Assembly (NCBI GenBank): GCA_019120525.1 | Contig: DWUW01000129.1 | Coordinates: forward strand, 1 to 9,529 | Direction: 5' to 3' | Length of the DNA: 9,529 nt | Origin: Candidatus Eisenbergiella stercorigallinarum | Lineage (GTDB): Bacteria; Bacillota; Clostridia; Lachnospirales; Lachnospiraceae | Part shown: positions 1 to 6,407 of the stretch, piece after piece | Layout of the letters: each line of letters starts with the position of its first letter | How positions within the stretch are numbered: position 1 is the stretch's first letter | Program-made: the position numbers and the translations under genes | Notes under the pieces: model-generated | What the model was told of the DNA's origin: nothing | What the model saw: the letters and a program-made list of their open reading frames with translations, nothing else | Databases searched by the model: none

Positions 1-1
1 T

Positions 2-1033
2 ATCGGCGGCGTTACCGTCCTTCCCCCTTATGAGAAGAGCGAGAACAGCGAGTGGTATACCGGAACGGCGAATGCCATATATCAGAACATCGACTATATG
101 GAGAGCTTTAACCCGGATTATGTCCTGATCCTGTCCGGAGACCACATCTACAAGATGGATTATGAGGTGATGCTGGATTACCATAAGCAGCATAACGCGG
201 AATGCACGATCGCGGTCATGCCCGTGCCGATGGAGGAAGCGAAGCGGTTCGGCATCATGATCACGGACGAGAACGGAAGGATCACGGACTTTGAGGAAAA
301 ACCTGCAAATCCCAGAAGCAATCTGGCTTCCATGGGCATCTATATCTTCAACTGGAAGACGCTGAAGGAAGCTCTGATCGCCAGGTCATCCCAGCCCAAC
401 CTGGATTTCGGAAAGCATGTCATCCCCTACTGCCATGAAAATGGCGCACCGATGTACGCGTATGAATTTAACGGCTACTGGAAGGATGTGGGAACCCTGA
501 ATTCCTACTGGGAAGCCAATATGGAGCTGATCGATATCGTGCCGGAGTTCAACCTGTATGAGGAATACTGGAAGATCTACACCAAGAGCGAGATCCTTCC
601 GCCTCAGTACATCGCCCCGGAGGGTGTGATCGAGCGGAGCATCGTCGGCGAGGGGAGCGAGATCGCCGGACAGATATACAATTCCGTCATCGGCTGCGGC
701 GTGGTGGTCGGGAAGGGAACCGTGATCCGGGATTCCATCGTGATGAACAATACGGTGGTGGGAGAAGGCTGCGAGCTGAACAAGGCCATCGTGGCGGAGA
801 ACGTTTCCATCGGGGACGGCGTGAAGCTGGGGATCGGCGAAGAGGCCGAGAACGATATCGCCCCTCACATTTACAACAGCGGCATCGCCACCGTGGGAGA
901 AAAGAGCGTGATCCCGAAGGGCGTTTCCATCGGGAAGAACACGGTCGTTTTCGGCGTGACGGAGAGCGCGGACTACCCGGACGGGATCCTTCCCGGCGGA
1001 AAATCTATCATTAAGGCAGGTGAGGAAAAGTGA
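2..1033 (+). CDS. glgC: Glucose-1-phosphate adenylyltransferase catalytic subunit (5'-truncated by window edge)
   Basis: GlgC makes ADP-glucose from ATP and glucose-1-phosphate, the committed step of bacterial glycogen synthesis in the cytoplasm. The frame is open from base 2, so the gene starts outside the window. About 80 N-terminal residues, including the GGxGxRL nucleotide loop, are probably missing, judged from the usual length near 380-400. Visible from the left edge are GGVTVLPPY, WYTGTANAIYQN, the sugar-nucleotide motif SGDHIYKMDY, FEEKP, SNLASMGIYIFNW and GYWKDVGT. A C-terminal left-handed beta-helix follows, with hexapeptide repeats such as SIVGEGSEI and VIGCGVVVGKGTVI. The stop TGA (1031-1033) overlaps the GTG start of glgD, so the two subunits are probably translationally coupled. 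The family call is very secure; the start cannot be judged. Confidence 0.96.
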   Translation: MGGVTVLPPYEKSENSEWYTGTANAIYQNIDYMESFNPDYVLILSGDHIYKMDYEVMLDYHKQHNAECTIAVMPVPMEEAKRFGIMITDENGRITDFEEKPANPRSNLASMGIYIFNWKTLKEALIARSSQPNLDFGKHVIPYCHENGAPMYAYEFNGYWKDVGTLNSYWEANMELIDIVPEFNLYEEYWKIYTKSEILPPQYIAPEGVIERSIVGEGSEIAGQIYNSVIGCGVVVGKGTVIRDSIVMNNTVVGEGCELNKAIVAENVSIGDGVKLGIGEEAENDIAPHIYNSGIATVGEKSVIPKGVSIGKNTVVFGVTESADYPDGILPGGKSIIKAGEEK

Positions 1034-2148
1034 GAGCGATAGGAATTATTTTGGCCGGCGGCAACAACCACAGGATGAAGGAGCTTTCCCGGAAAAGGGC
1101 TATCGCGGCTATGCCGATCGCGGGCAGCTACAGAAGCATCGACTTCGCGCTCAGCAATATGACCAACTCTCATATCCAGAAGGTCGGCGTGTTCACGCAG
1201 TATAATGCCAGAAGCCTGAACGAGCATCTGAATTCCTCCAAGTGGTGGGATTTCGGGCGCAAGCAGGGCGGCCTGTTCCTGTTCACCCCTACGGTGACGG
1301 CGGACAACAGCTTCTGGTACAGAGGAACGGCGGACGCCATGTATCAGAACCTCTCCTTCTTAAAGAGTAGCCATGAGCCCTATGTGGTCATCGCCTCCGG
1401 CGACTGCGTGTACAAGATGGATTATAATAAGGTTCTGGAATATCACATTGACAAGAAGGCGGATATCACCATCGTCTGCAAGGAGATGCCTGCCGGGACC
1501 AATCTGGAGCGCTACGGCACCATCAAGATGAATGAGGACAGCAGGGTCGAGGAGTTTGAGGAGAAGCCCATTGTGGCAAAGTCCAGCACGATCTCCTGCG
1601 GCATCTACGTGATCCGCAGAAGGCTTCTGATCGAGATGATCGAACGCTGCGCGATGGAGGACCGGTACGACTTCGTTAAGGATATCCTGATCCGCTATAA
1701 GAACCAGAAGAGGATCTATGGCTATAAGATCAAGGAATACTGGCGCAATATCGCATCGGTGGAGGACTATTTCGCCGCCAACATGGATTTCCTGAAGCCG
1801 GAGATCCGGAACTATTTCTTCCGCCAGTATCCGGATATCTATTCCAAGGTGGACGACCTTCCGCCCGCGAAGTACAACGTCGGCGTAAAGGTATCCAACA
1901 GCCTGATCTCCAGCGGCTGCATCGTCAACGGAACGGTGGAGGATTCCGTTATTTTCAAAAAATCCTTTATCGGCAATAACTGCTACATCAAGAATTCCAT
2001 TATCTTGAATGACGTATATATCGGCGACAACACACATATTGAGAACTGCATCGTAGAGAGCCGGGATACGATCCGGGCCAATACCTATTACAAGGGCGAA
2101 GATGGAATCAAGATTGTGGTTGAGAAAAACGAAAGATATGTCATCTGA
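1030..2148 (+). CDS. glgD: Glucose-1-phosphate adenylyltransferase, GlgD regulatory subunit
   Basis: This is the second, GlgD-type subunit of ADP-glucose pyrophosphorylase. In Firmicutes such subunits form heterotetramers with GlgC and mainly modulate it. The 372 residues are the usual length. The N-terminus has IGIILAGGNNHRMKEL and IAAMPIAGSYRSIDFALSNM in place of the catalytic GlgC pattern (GGxGxRL, KPAV), as expected for a weakly active or inactive subunit. SGDCVYKMDY (about residues 122-131), EEFEEKP and EYWRNIASVEDY correspond to the GlgC motifs. The C-terminal third is a left-handed beta-helix (SNSLISSGCIVNG, SVIFKKSFIGNNCYI). I chose GTG at 1030 because it gives the full conserved N-terminus and a 4-base GTGA overlap with glgC. 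The ribosome binding site would be GGTGAGG at 1019-1025, inside glgC. Confidence 0.95.
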   Translation: MRAIGIILAGGNNHRMKELSRKRAIAAMPIAGSYRSIDFALSNMTNSHIQKVGVFTQYNARSLNEHLNSSKWWDFGRKQGGLFLFTPTVTADNSFWYRGTADAMYQNLSFLKSSHEPYVVIASGDCVYKMDYNKVLEYHIDKKADITIVCKEMPAGTNLERYGTIKMNEDSRVEEFEEKPIVAKSSTISCGIYVIRRRLLIEMIERCAMEDRYDFVKDILIRYKNQKRIYGYKIKEYWRNIASVEDYFAANMDFLKPEIRNYFFRQYPDIYSKVDDLPPAKYNVGVKVSNSLISSGCIVNGTVEDSVIFKKSFIGNNCYIKNSIILNDVYIGDNTHIENCIVESRDTIRANTYYKGEDGIKIVVEKNERYVI

Positions 2149-2168
2149 AGATAAAAGGGGGAACTCAC

Positions 2169-2444
2169 ATGAAGATTACAGACGTACGTGTGCGTAAGAT
2201 CACCAGGGAAGGAAAGATGAAAGCGATCGTATCCATTACGATTGACGATGAGTTTGTGGTACACGACATAAAGGTAATTGAAGGCGAGAAAGGGCTGTTT
2301 ATTGCAATGCCCAGCAAAAAGGCCACGGACGGAGAATACCGGGATATCGCCCATCCGATCAACCAGGCGACCAGGGAAAGCATCCAGAACATCATTCTGG
2401 ACAGATATGAACAGGCGCTGGCGGAGCCGGAGGAGCTGGCATAG
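2169..2444 (+). CDS. spoVG: SpoVG family regulator
   Basis: SpoVG is a small nucleic-acid-binding protein. It affects sporulation and septum formation in Bacillus and works as a global DNA/RNA-binding regulator in other Firmicutes. The 91 residues begin MKITDVRVRKI, the family hallmark, followed by GKMKAIVSITIDDEFVVHDIKV, GLFIAMPSKK and EYRDIAHPI. This is essentially the whole family core with a short acidic tail (ALAEPEELA). An AAAAGGGGG ribosome binding site (2153-2161) lies 7 bases before the ATG, and the gap to glgD is only 20 bases. It is therefore probably co-transcribed with glgCD, linking glycogen storage to developmental regulation by position (inference). I see no convincing terminator after it before the thrS promoter at 2489. 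Confidence 0.96.
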   Translation: MKITDVRVRKITREGKMKAIVSITIDDEFVVHDIKVIEGEKGLFIAMPSKKATDGEYRDIAHPINQATRESIQNIILDRYEQALAEPEELA

Positions 2445-2488
2445 GACAAAACACTGGAAACTGCATGGCTGCCATCCCCAAAAAGTTG

Positions 2489-2520
2489 TTGACTTTCAAT
2501 TCTGCGGATGCTAGTATACT
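2489..2520 (+). promoter_or_regulatory. Sigma-A-type promoter of the thrS T-box leader
   Basis: TTGACT (2489-2494) is a good -35. TAGTAT (2512-2517) follows at the ideal 17-base spacing and is preceded by TGC, an extended -10. An overlapping TATACT (2515-2520) matches the -10 consensus better but has a 20-base spacing. The start site should fall near 2523-2527, just before the structured T-box leader. Confidence 0.7.
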
Positions 2521-2523
2521 GAT

Positions 2524-2840
2524 AACGAAAAGGCGATGAAGGAAAGAGTAGCCTGCCGCGGGCATAGACCAGAGAATGGGACATAACGCTGGAAGTCCCT
2601 GTATGCCGGGCACGGGGAAGACCGCTCCGGAGCCGCTGCAGGAAGGAAGCAGCTTTCTGTCAGGTATCTGATCCTGTCATTTAAGGAAGCGTTTCCGAAA
2701 GTGCAGACGTGAATCCGCGTTAAGGATGAGGATTTGGAAGAATCTGAAGTGAAAAGTTAAGGTGGAACCGTGCGTCGCGCATGAGAATTGAGGACTGCAC
2801 CCTTAGAAAAACGGAGGACCGTTTTTCTAAGGGTGTTTTT
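2524..2840 (+). promoter_or_regulatory. T-box riboswitch, threonine-specific leader of thrS
   Basis: T-box leaders bind uncharged tRNA and let transcription continue into an aminoacyl-tRNA synthetase gene. The T-box itself is at 2759-2774, with the core TGGAACC at 2763-2769; TGGA would pair with a tRNA ending TCCA. Stem I is recognisable: AGTA near 2550 on the 5' side, GGCATA/TATGCC, and GGGAC/GTCCC below the distal AGAGAATGGGAC...GCTGGAAGT loops. The 3' side of the specifier loop reads GAAG then ACC (2621-2623), a threonine codon, which agrees with the downstream gene. A GCTGC/GCAGC hairpin (2635-2653) lies in the linker. The antiterminator can form from TTAAGGTG pairing with CACCCTTA, plus GTGCG/CGCAT. 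CACCCTTAG is also the left arm of the terminator, giving mutually exclusive structures. The specifier assignment was made by eye. Confidence 0.9.
2798..2840 (+). terminator. T-box intrinsic terminator
   Basis: A perfect 17-bp stem, CACCCTTAGAAAAACGG (2798-2814) against 2819-2835, has the tetraloop AGGA and is followed by TTTTT (2836-2840). The left arm overlaps the 3' arm of the antiterminator. This is the off-state of the riboswitch when tRNA-Thr is charged. Confidence 0.95.
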
Positions 2841-3094
2841 GCGCGATAAGCCCGGAGGGCGGCCGCGTGGATGGGCAAGCTTGCTTGCACAGACATGCGG
2901 ACATCCGACGGGCAACGGACAGCGAGCAGCTACGCTGCGAGCGGGACTGATAAGCCCGGAGGGCGGCCGCGTGGATGGGCAGGCGTGCCTGCACAGACAC
3001 GCGGACATTCGACGGGCAACGGACAGCGAGCAGCTACGCTGCGAGCGGTCCGGCACAGGGAACGGCTTTGCCGTGAACTGTGCGTATCGCGCAA
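2839..3094. repeat. Structured intergenic repeat element 1 (tandem-double form), inside the thrS leader
   Basis: The 256-base element is bounded by TTGCGCGATA (2839-2848) and its exact inverse TATCGCGCAA (3085-3094). It contains two near-identical copies of a 104-base unit starting GATAAGCCCGGAGGGCGG, at 2845-2948 and 2949 to about 3048, then a right-end hairpin ACGGC-TTT-GCCGT (3062-3074) inside CACAG...CTGTG. Each unit has an outer stem (CCGCGT with ATGCGG or ACGCGG), an inner stem (GCAAGC/GCTTGC or GCAGGC/GCCTGC) and a GCAGC-TAC-GCTGC hairpin. Related copies lie after thrS (4945-5097 and 5101-5168). No transposase is present. It may be a MITE-like or REP-like non-autonomous element, or a structured RNA module. 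Open frames across it (for example 2788-3102 and 2871-3311) look like by-products of the repeat, not genes. Confidence 0.9.
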
Positions 3095-3138
3095 AGGGAT
3101 GAAAGCGTATCAGCGATTCAGGAAAGGAGACTGCAAAA

Positions 3139-4896
3139 ATGGATGTGATTCTGAAGGACGGAAGCAGAGGAGAACAGGAATTTACGGAGAAGGACGGGGC
3201 GTGGACCTTCCGCCACACCACCTCCCACATTCTGGCTCAGGCGGTAAAGCGCCTGTATCCGGAGACGAAGCTGGCGATCGGACCGGCGATCGAGGACGGA
3301 TTCTACTATGATTTTGAGTTCAAGGAGCCCATCTCCAGCGAGGATTTTTCCGCCATCGAAAAGGAAATGAAGAAGATCGTGAAGGAGCGTCTGCCGCTGG
3401 AGCGCTTCACGCTTACCAGAGATGAGGCGATCGCCTTCATGAAGGAGAGAAATGAGGATTACAAGGTGGAGCTGATCGAGGATCTGCCGGAGGACGCGGT
3501 GATCAGCTTTTACCGTCAGGGCGAGTTCGTGGATCTGTGCGCGGGTCCGCATCTGGACAACACCAAATATGTGAAGGCGATCAAGCTCACCAGCCTGGCG
3601 GGAGCCTACTGGAGAGGCAGCGAAAAGAACAAGATGCTCACCAGGATTTACGGAACCTCCTTCCCGGATAAGGAGCAGCTGAAGGAGTATCTGGACCGCA
3701 TCGAGGAGGCGAAGAAGCGGGATCACCGCAAACTGGGAAAGGAGCTGGGCATTTTCACGATCATGGAGGAAGGCCCCGGATTCCCGTTCTTCCTTCCCAA
3801 GGGAATGGTGCTGAAGAATATCCTGATCGATTACTGGAGAAGACTGCATGACAGAGAGGGCTATCAGGAGATCTCCACTCCCATCATCCTGAACCGGAAG
3901 CTCTGGGAGACCTCCGGACACTGGGATCATTACCGGGAAAACATGTACACCACCGTGATCGACGACGAGGATTACGCGGTGAAGCCCATGAACTGCCCGG
4001 GTGGCATGCTGGTTTACAAATCCCAGCCCCGTTCCTACCGTGACCTGCCGCTTCGCATCGGCGAGCTGGGACTGGTGCACCGTCATGAAAAGTCCGGCCA
4101 GCTGCACGGCCTGATGCGCGTGCGCTGCTTCACCCAGGACGATGCGCATATTTTCATGACCAGGGAGCAGATCAAGGACGAGATCAAGGGGGTAATGCGC
4201 CTGATCGACGAGGTCTACAGCCGTTTCGGCTTCCCTTATCATGTGGAGCTGTCCACCAGACCCGAAGACAGCATGGGAAGCGACGAGGACTGGGAGCTGG
4301 CGACGGAGGCCCTGCGTGAGGCGCTGAATGAGACCGGAAAGGATTATGTGGTCAATGAAGGCGACGGCGCGTTCTACGGACCCAAGATCGACTTCCATCT
4401 GACGGATTCCCTGGGAAGAACCTGGCAGTGCGGAACCATTCAGCTCGACTTCCAGCTTCCGCAGCGCTTTGAGGCGGAATATATGGGAGCGGACGGCGAG
4501 AAGCACCGCCCGATCATGATCCACCGCGTGGTGTACGGCTCCATCGAGCGTTTCATCGGCATCCTGATCGAGCACTATGCGGGCAAGTTCCCGGTATGGC
4601 TGGCTCCGGTGCAGGTGAAGGTGCTCCCCATCTCTGAGAAGTTCTTTGATTTCGGACAGGAGATCCTGCAGAAGCTTAAAAGTGCCGGCATCCGCTGCGA
4701 GATGGACCAGCGCGATGAAAAGATCGGCTACAAGATCCGCAGCGCCCAGATGGAGAAGGTTCCCTATATGCTCATCGTGGGACAGAAGGAGGAGGAGACC
4801 GGAACGGTTTCCGTCAGAAGCCGCGACGACGGCGACCTGGGGAGCCAGGAGCTTGCCGCCTTTATCCAGAAGGTTGTGGAAGAAGGAAAAGAATAA
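3139..4896 (+). CDS. thrS: Threonyl-tRNA synthetase lacking the N-terminal TGS domain
   Basis: This cytoplasmic enzyme charges tRNA-Thr and edits Ser-tRNA-Thr. At 585 residues it is shorter than the usual 635-645. The N-terminus is MDVILKDGS, the first strand of a TGS domain, but within about 15 residues it reaches FRHTTSH, the start of the editing domain, so most of TGS is absent. Editing residues are present: H26-xxx-H30 and C134-xxx-H138. The class II core has MNCPGG with zinc ligand C286, motif 2 around LGLVHRHEKSGQLHG, RVRCFTQDDAHIF with H337, and IMIHRVVYGSIERF with H462. The anticodon-binding domain runs from WLAPVQVKVLP to the end (about 485-585). AAAGGAG (3123-3129), 9 bases before the ATG, fixes the start. 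Expression should be controlled by the T-box upstream. Confidence 0.97.
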   Translation: MDVILKDGSRGEQEFTEKDGAWTFRHTTSHILAQAVKRLYPETKLAIGPAIEDGFYYDFEFKEPISSEDFSAIEKEMKKIVKERLPLERFTLTRDEAIAFMKERNEDYKVELIEDLPEDAVISFYRQGEFVDLCAGPHLDNTKYVKAIKLTSLAGAYWRGSEKNKMLTRIYGTSFPDKEQLKEYLDRIEEAKKRDHRKLGKELGIFTIMEEGPGFPFFLPKGMVLKNILIDYWRRLHDREGYQEISTPIILNRKLWETSGHWDHYRENMYTTVIDDEDYAVKPMNCPGGMLVYKSQPRSYRDLPLRIGELGLVHRHEKSGQLHGLMRVRCFTQDDAHIFMTREQIKDEIKGVMRLIDEVYSRFGFPYHVELSTRPEDSMGSDEDWELATEALREALNETGKDYVVNEGDGAFYGPKIDFHLTDSLGRTWQCGTIQLDFQLPQRFEAEYMGADGEKHRPIMIHRVVYGSIERFIGILIEHYAGKFPVWLAPVQVKVLPISEKFFDFGQEILQKLKSAGIRCEMDQRDEKIGYKIRSAQMEKVPYMLIVGQKEEETGTVSVRSRDDGDLGSQELAAFIQKVVEEGKE

Positions 4897-4911
4897 CGGG
4901 AAATTCAGGGA

Positions 4912-4946
4912 AAGCTGTCCGGTTTCGCTGCCGGGCAGCTTCTTTT
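4912..4946 (+). terminator. Intrinsic terminator of thrS
   Basis: An 11-bp stem pairs AAGCTGTCCGG (4912-4922) with CCGGGCAGCTT (4931-4941), with one G-T pair and an 8-base loop. The T-rich tail TTCTTTT (4940-4946) partly overlaps the stem. It lies 15 bases after the thrS stop. The next repeat element begins within the last two T residues. Confidence 0.88.
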
Positions 4947-5097
4947 GCGCGATAAGCCCGGAGGGCGGCCGCGCGGATGGTCAGGCTTGCCTGAACAGAC
5001 GTGCGGACATCCGACGGGTAACGGACAGCGAGCAGCTTATGCTGCGAGCTGCCCGTTACAGCGAACGGCGTCGCCGTGAGCTGTTCGTATCGCGCAA
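4945..5097. repeat. Structured intergenic repeat element 2 (single-unit form)
   Basis: This is a member of the 2839-3094 family, 153 bases long, with the same ends: TTGCGCGATA (4945-4954) and TATCGCGCAA (5088-5097). It contains one unit with the outer stem CCGCGC (4969-4974)/GTGCGG (5001-5006), the inner stem TCAGGC (4981-4986)/GCCTGA (4989-4994), and GCAGC-TTAT-GCTGC (5032-5045). The last is enclosed by GTAACGG (5018-5024)/CCGTTAC (5053-5059). A right-end hairpin ACGGC-GTC-GCCGT (5065-5077) follows. The stems differ in sequence from the copies upstream of thrS yet remain paired. Like element 1, it starts inside a terminator T-tract. Confidence 0.9.
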
Positions 5098-5100
5098 TCA

Positions 5101-5168
5101 GATAAGCCCGGAGGGCGGACGCGCGGATGGGCAGCGAACGGCATCGCCGTGAGCTGTGCGTATCGCGC
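5101..5168. repeat. Structured intergenic repeat element 3 (internally deleted copy)
   Basis: A 68-base derivative starts GATAAGCCCGGAGGGCGG and runs to GGATGGGCAGCG. It then goes straight to the right-end hairpin ACGGC-ATC-GCCGT (5138-5150) and ends TATCGCGC (5161-5168). The outer, inner and GCAGC stems are all missing. The octamer ATCAGATA occurs at its left edge (5097-5104) and just past its right edge (5170-5177), 73 bases apart, as a tandem-duplication or replication-slippage event would leave. Confidence 0.82.
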
Positions 5169-5276
5169 GATCAGATACCGCGAAGGAAACAAAAATACAA
5201 TGACAGGAAACAATCTACATAGCAGGAAACGGAATAAGAACTTAAAATAGAAACAAAAAGGCAAGGAGGAAAGAGT
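5169..5276 (+). other. A-rich leader before the GH27 gene
   Basis: This stretch is strikingly A-rich and unlike the GC-rich repeats before it. It carries AGGAAAC three times (5184-5190, 5205-5211, 5224-5230), spaced 21 and 19 bases, and a strong AAGGAGG ribosome binding site (5263-5269). TAAAAT (5243-5248) could be a -10, but I see no matching -35, so no promoter is called. Confidence 0.4.
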
Positions 5277-6407
5277 ATGGTAAAACTGACGCCGCCCATG
5301 GGGTGGAATTCCTGGAACACCTTCGGGGCGAACATCAACGAGGAACTGATTAAGGAAACAGCGGACGTGATGGCAGAGAGCGGACTGCTGGAAAAGGGGT
5401 ATGAATATCTGGTCATCGACGACTGCTGGTCCTTAAAGACCAGGGATGAGAACGAAAGGCTTGTGCCCGATCCGGAGAAGTTTCCCAACGGCATGAAGGC
5501 TGTGGCGGATTATGTGCACAGTAAGGGGCTGAAGTTCGGCATGTACTCCTGCGCCGGAAATCTGACCTGCGCGGGCTATCCGGGCAGCTTCGAGCATGAG
5601 TTCATCGACGCGAAAACCTTTGCGGAGTGGGGCGTGGATTTTCTGAAGTACGATTACTGCTATCACAGCCCCATCATTCACGGCCAGTACCTGTACCGCA
5701 GGATGGGACTGGCTCTGGAAAACTGCGGACGGGACATCCTGTTTTCCGCCTGCTCCTGGGGAAGCGACCAGACCCATGAATGGATCAAAACGTCTGCGGC
5801 CTCCATGTGGCGTTCCACCGGAGATATTTTCGATACCTGGGAATCCGTAAAGGATCTGACGAAGCAGCAGGAGAAGCTGCATCCCTACAACGGGGTGGGC
5901 TGCTTTAACGACATGGACATGCTGATCGTGGGCATGTACGGCGAGGGAAACGTGGGCCTGAAGGGCTGCACGGATACGCAGTATAAGACCCATTATTCCA
6001 TCTGGGCGCTGCTCGGCTCCCCGCTGATGATCGGCTGCGACATCCGGAAGATGAATGAAGCGACGAAGGAGATCCTCTGCAACGACGAGCTCATTGCCAT
6101 CAATCAGGACAGGGCCTGCCGCCAGCCGGTGAAGTTAAACGGCATCTGGACCGGAGACGATATGGTGATCTACTCCCGCCAGCTGGAAAACGGCGACGTG
6201 GCCATCGGCCTGTTCAACCTGAGCGAGGAGAAGGCCGCCGCCCGCTTCAATCTGGACGAGATCGGCCTTGGCTTCTCCACCGGAAAGACCCTGGACATGC
6301 ATGAGGTTTGGACGAAGGAAGATTTCCGGGTGGAAAATTCCACGGTAATCCGGGAGCTGCCTCCCTTCGGATGCGAGGTCTACCGCGCAAAGGTGGTCGA
6401 TCTGTAA
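5277..6407 (+). CDS. GH27 family glycosidase, probable cytoplasmic alpha-galactosidase
   Basis: The product is a retaining glycoside hydrolase of family 27, predicted to remove terminal alpha-galactose from oligosaccharides such as melibiose or raffinose-type sugars. The 376 residues form a TIM barrel plus a C-terminal beta-sandwich (from about residue 285). The hallmark TPPMGWNSWN is at 5-14 and IDDCW at 47-51. The predicted nucleophile is D126 in FLKYDYC, and the predicted acid/base is D183 in MWRSTGDIFDTW. FNDMDMLIVG and SPLMIGCDIR complete the fold. No signal peptide is visible, so it should act on imported sugars. The start is fixed by AAGGAGG, 7 bases before the ATG. Its stop overlaps the next start (TAATG). 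Some GH27 members are alpha-N-acetylgalactosaminidases or beta-L-arabinopyranosidases, so substrate is less certain than fold. Confidence 0.93.
   Translation: MVKLTPPMGWNSWNTFGANINEELIKETADVMAESGLLEKGYEYLVIDDCWSLKTRDENERLVPDPEKFPNGMKAVADYVHSKGLKFGMYSCAGNLTCAGYPGSFEHEFIDAKTFAEWGVDFLKYDYCYHSPIIHGQYLYRRMGLALENCGRDILFSACSWGSDQTHEWIKTSAASMWRSTGDIFDTWESVKDLTKQQEKLHPYNGVGCFNDMDMLIVGMYGEGNVGLKGCTDTQYKTHYSIWALLGSPLMIGCDIRKMNEATKEILCNDELIAINQDRACRQPVKLNGIWTGDDMVIYSRQLENGDVAIGLFNLSEEKAAARFNLDEIGLGFSTGKTLDMHEVWTKEDFRVENSTVIRELPPFGCEVYRAKVVDL

Noticed and set aside
2839..3094. Insertion sequence with its own transposase
   Set aside because: The terminal inverted repeats are present, but the element is only 256 bases and encodes no transposase, so only a non-autonomous element can be proposed.
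3118..4575. 485-residue open frame on the minus strand opposite thrS
   Set aside because: It lies wholly antisense to the clearly conserved thrS, has no recognisable domain, and is explained by GC-rich codon bias. The same reasoning removes the long antisense frames opposite glgC, glgD and the GH27 gene.
2839..5168. CRISPR array
   Set aside because: The repeats are long (68-256 bases), few and structured, with no short regular repeats separated by unique spacers and no cas genes.
6308..6406. Longer form of the zinc-ribbon protein starting at 6308
   Set aside because: The extra 33 residues lie in another frame of the conserved GH27 C-terminus, and the TAATG overlap at 6407 gives a better start.
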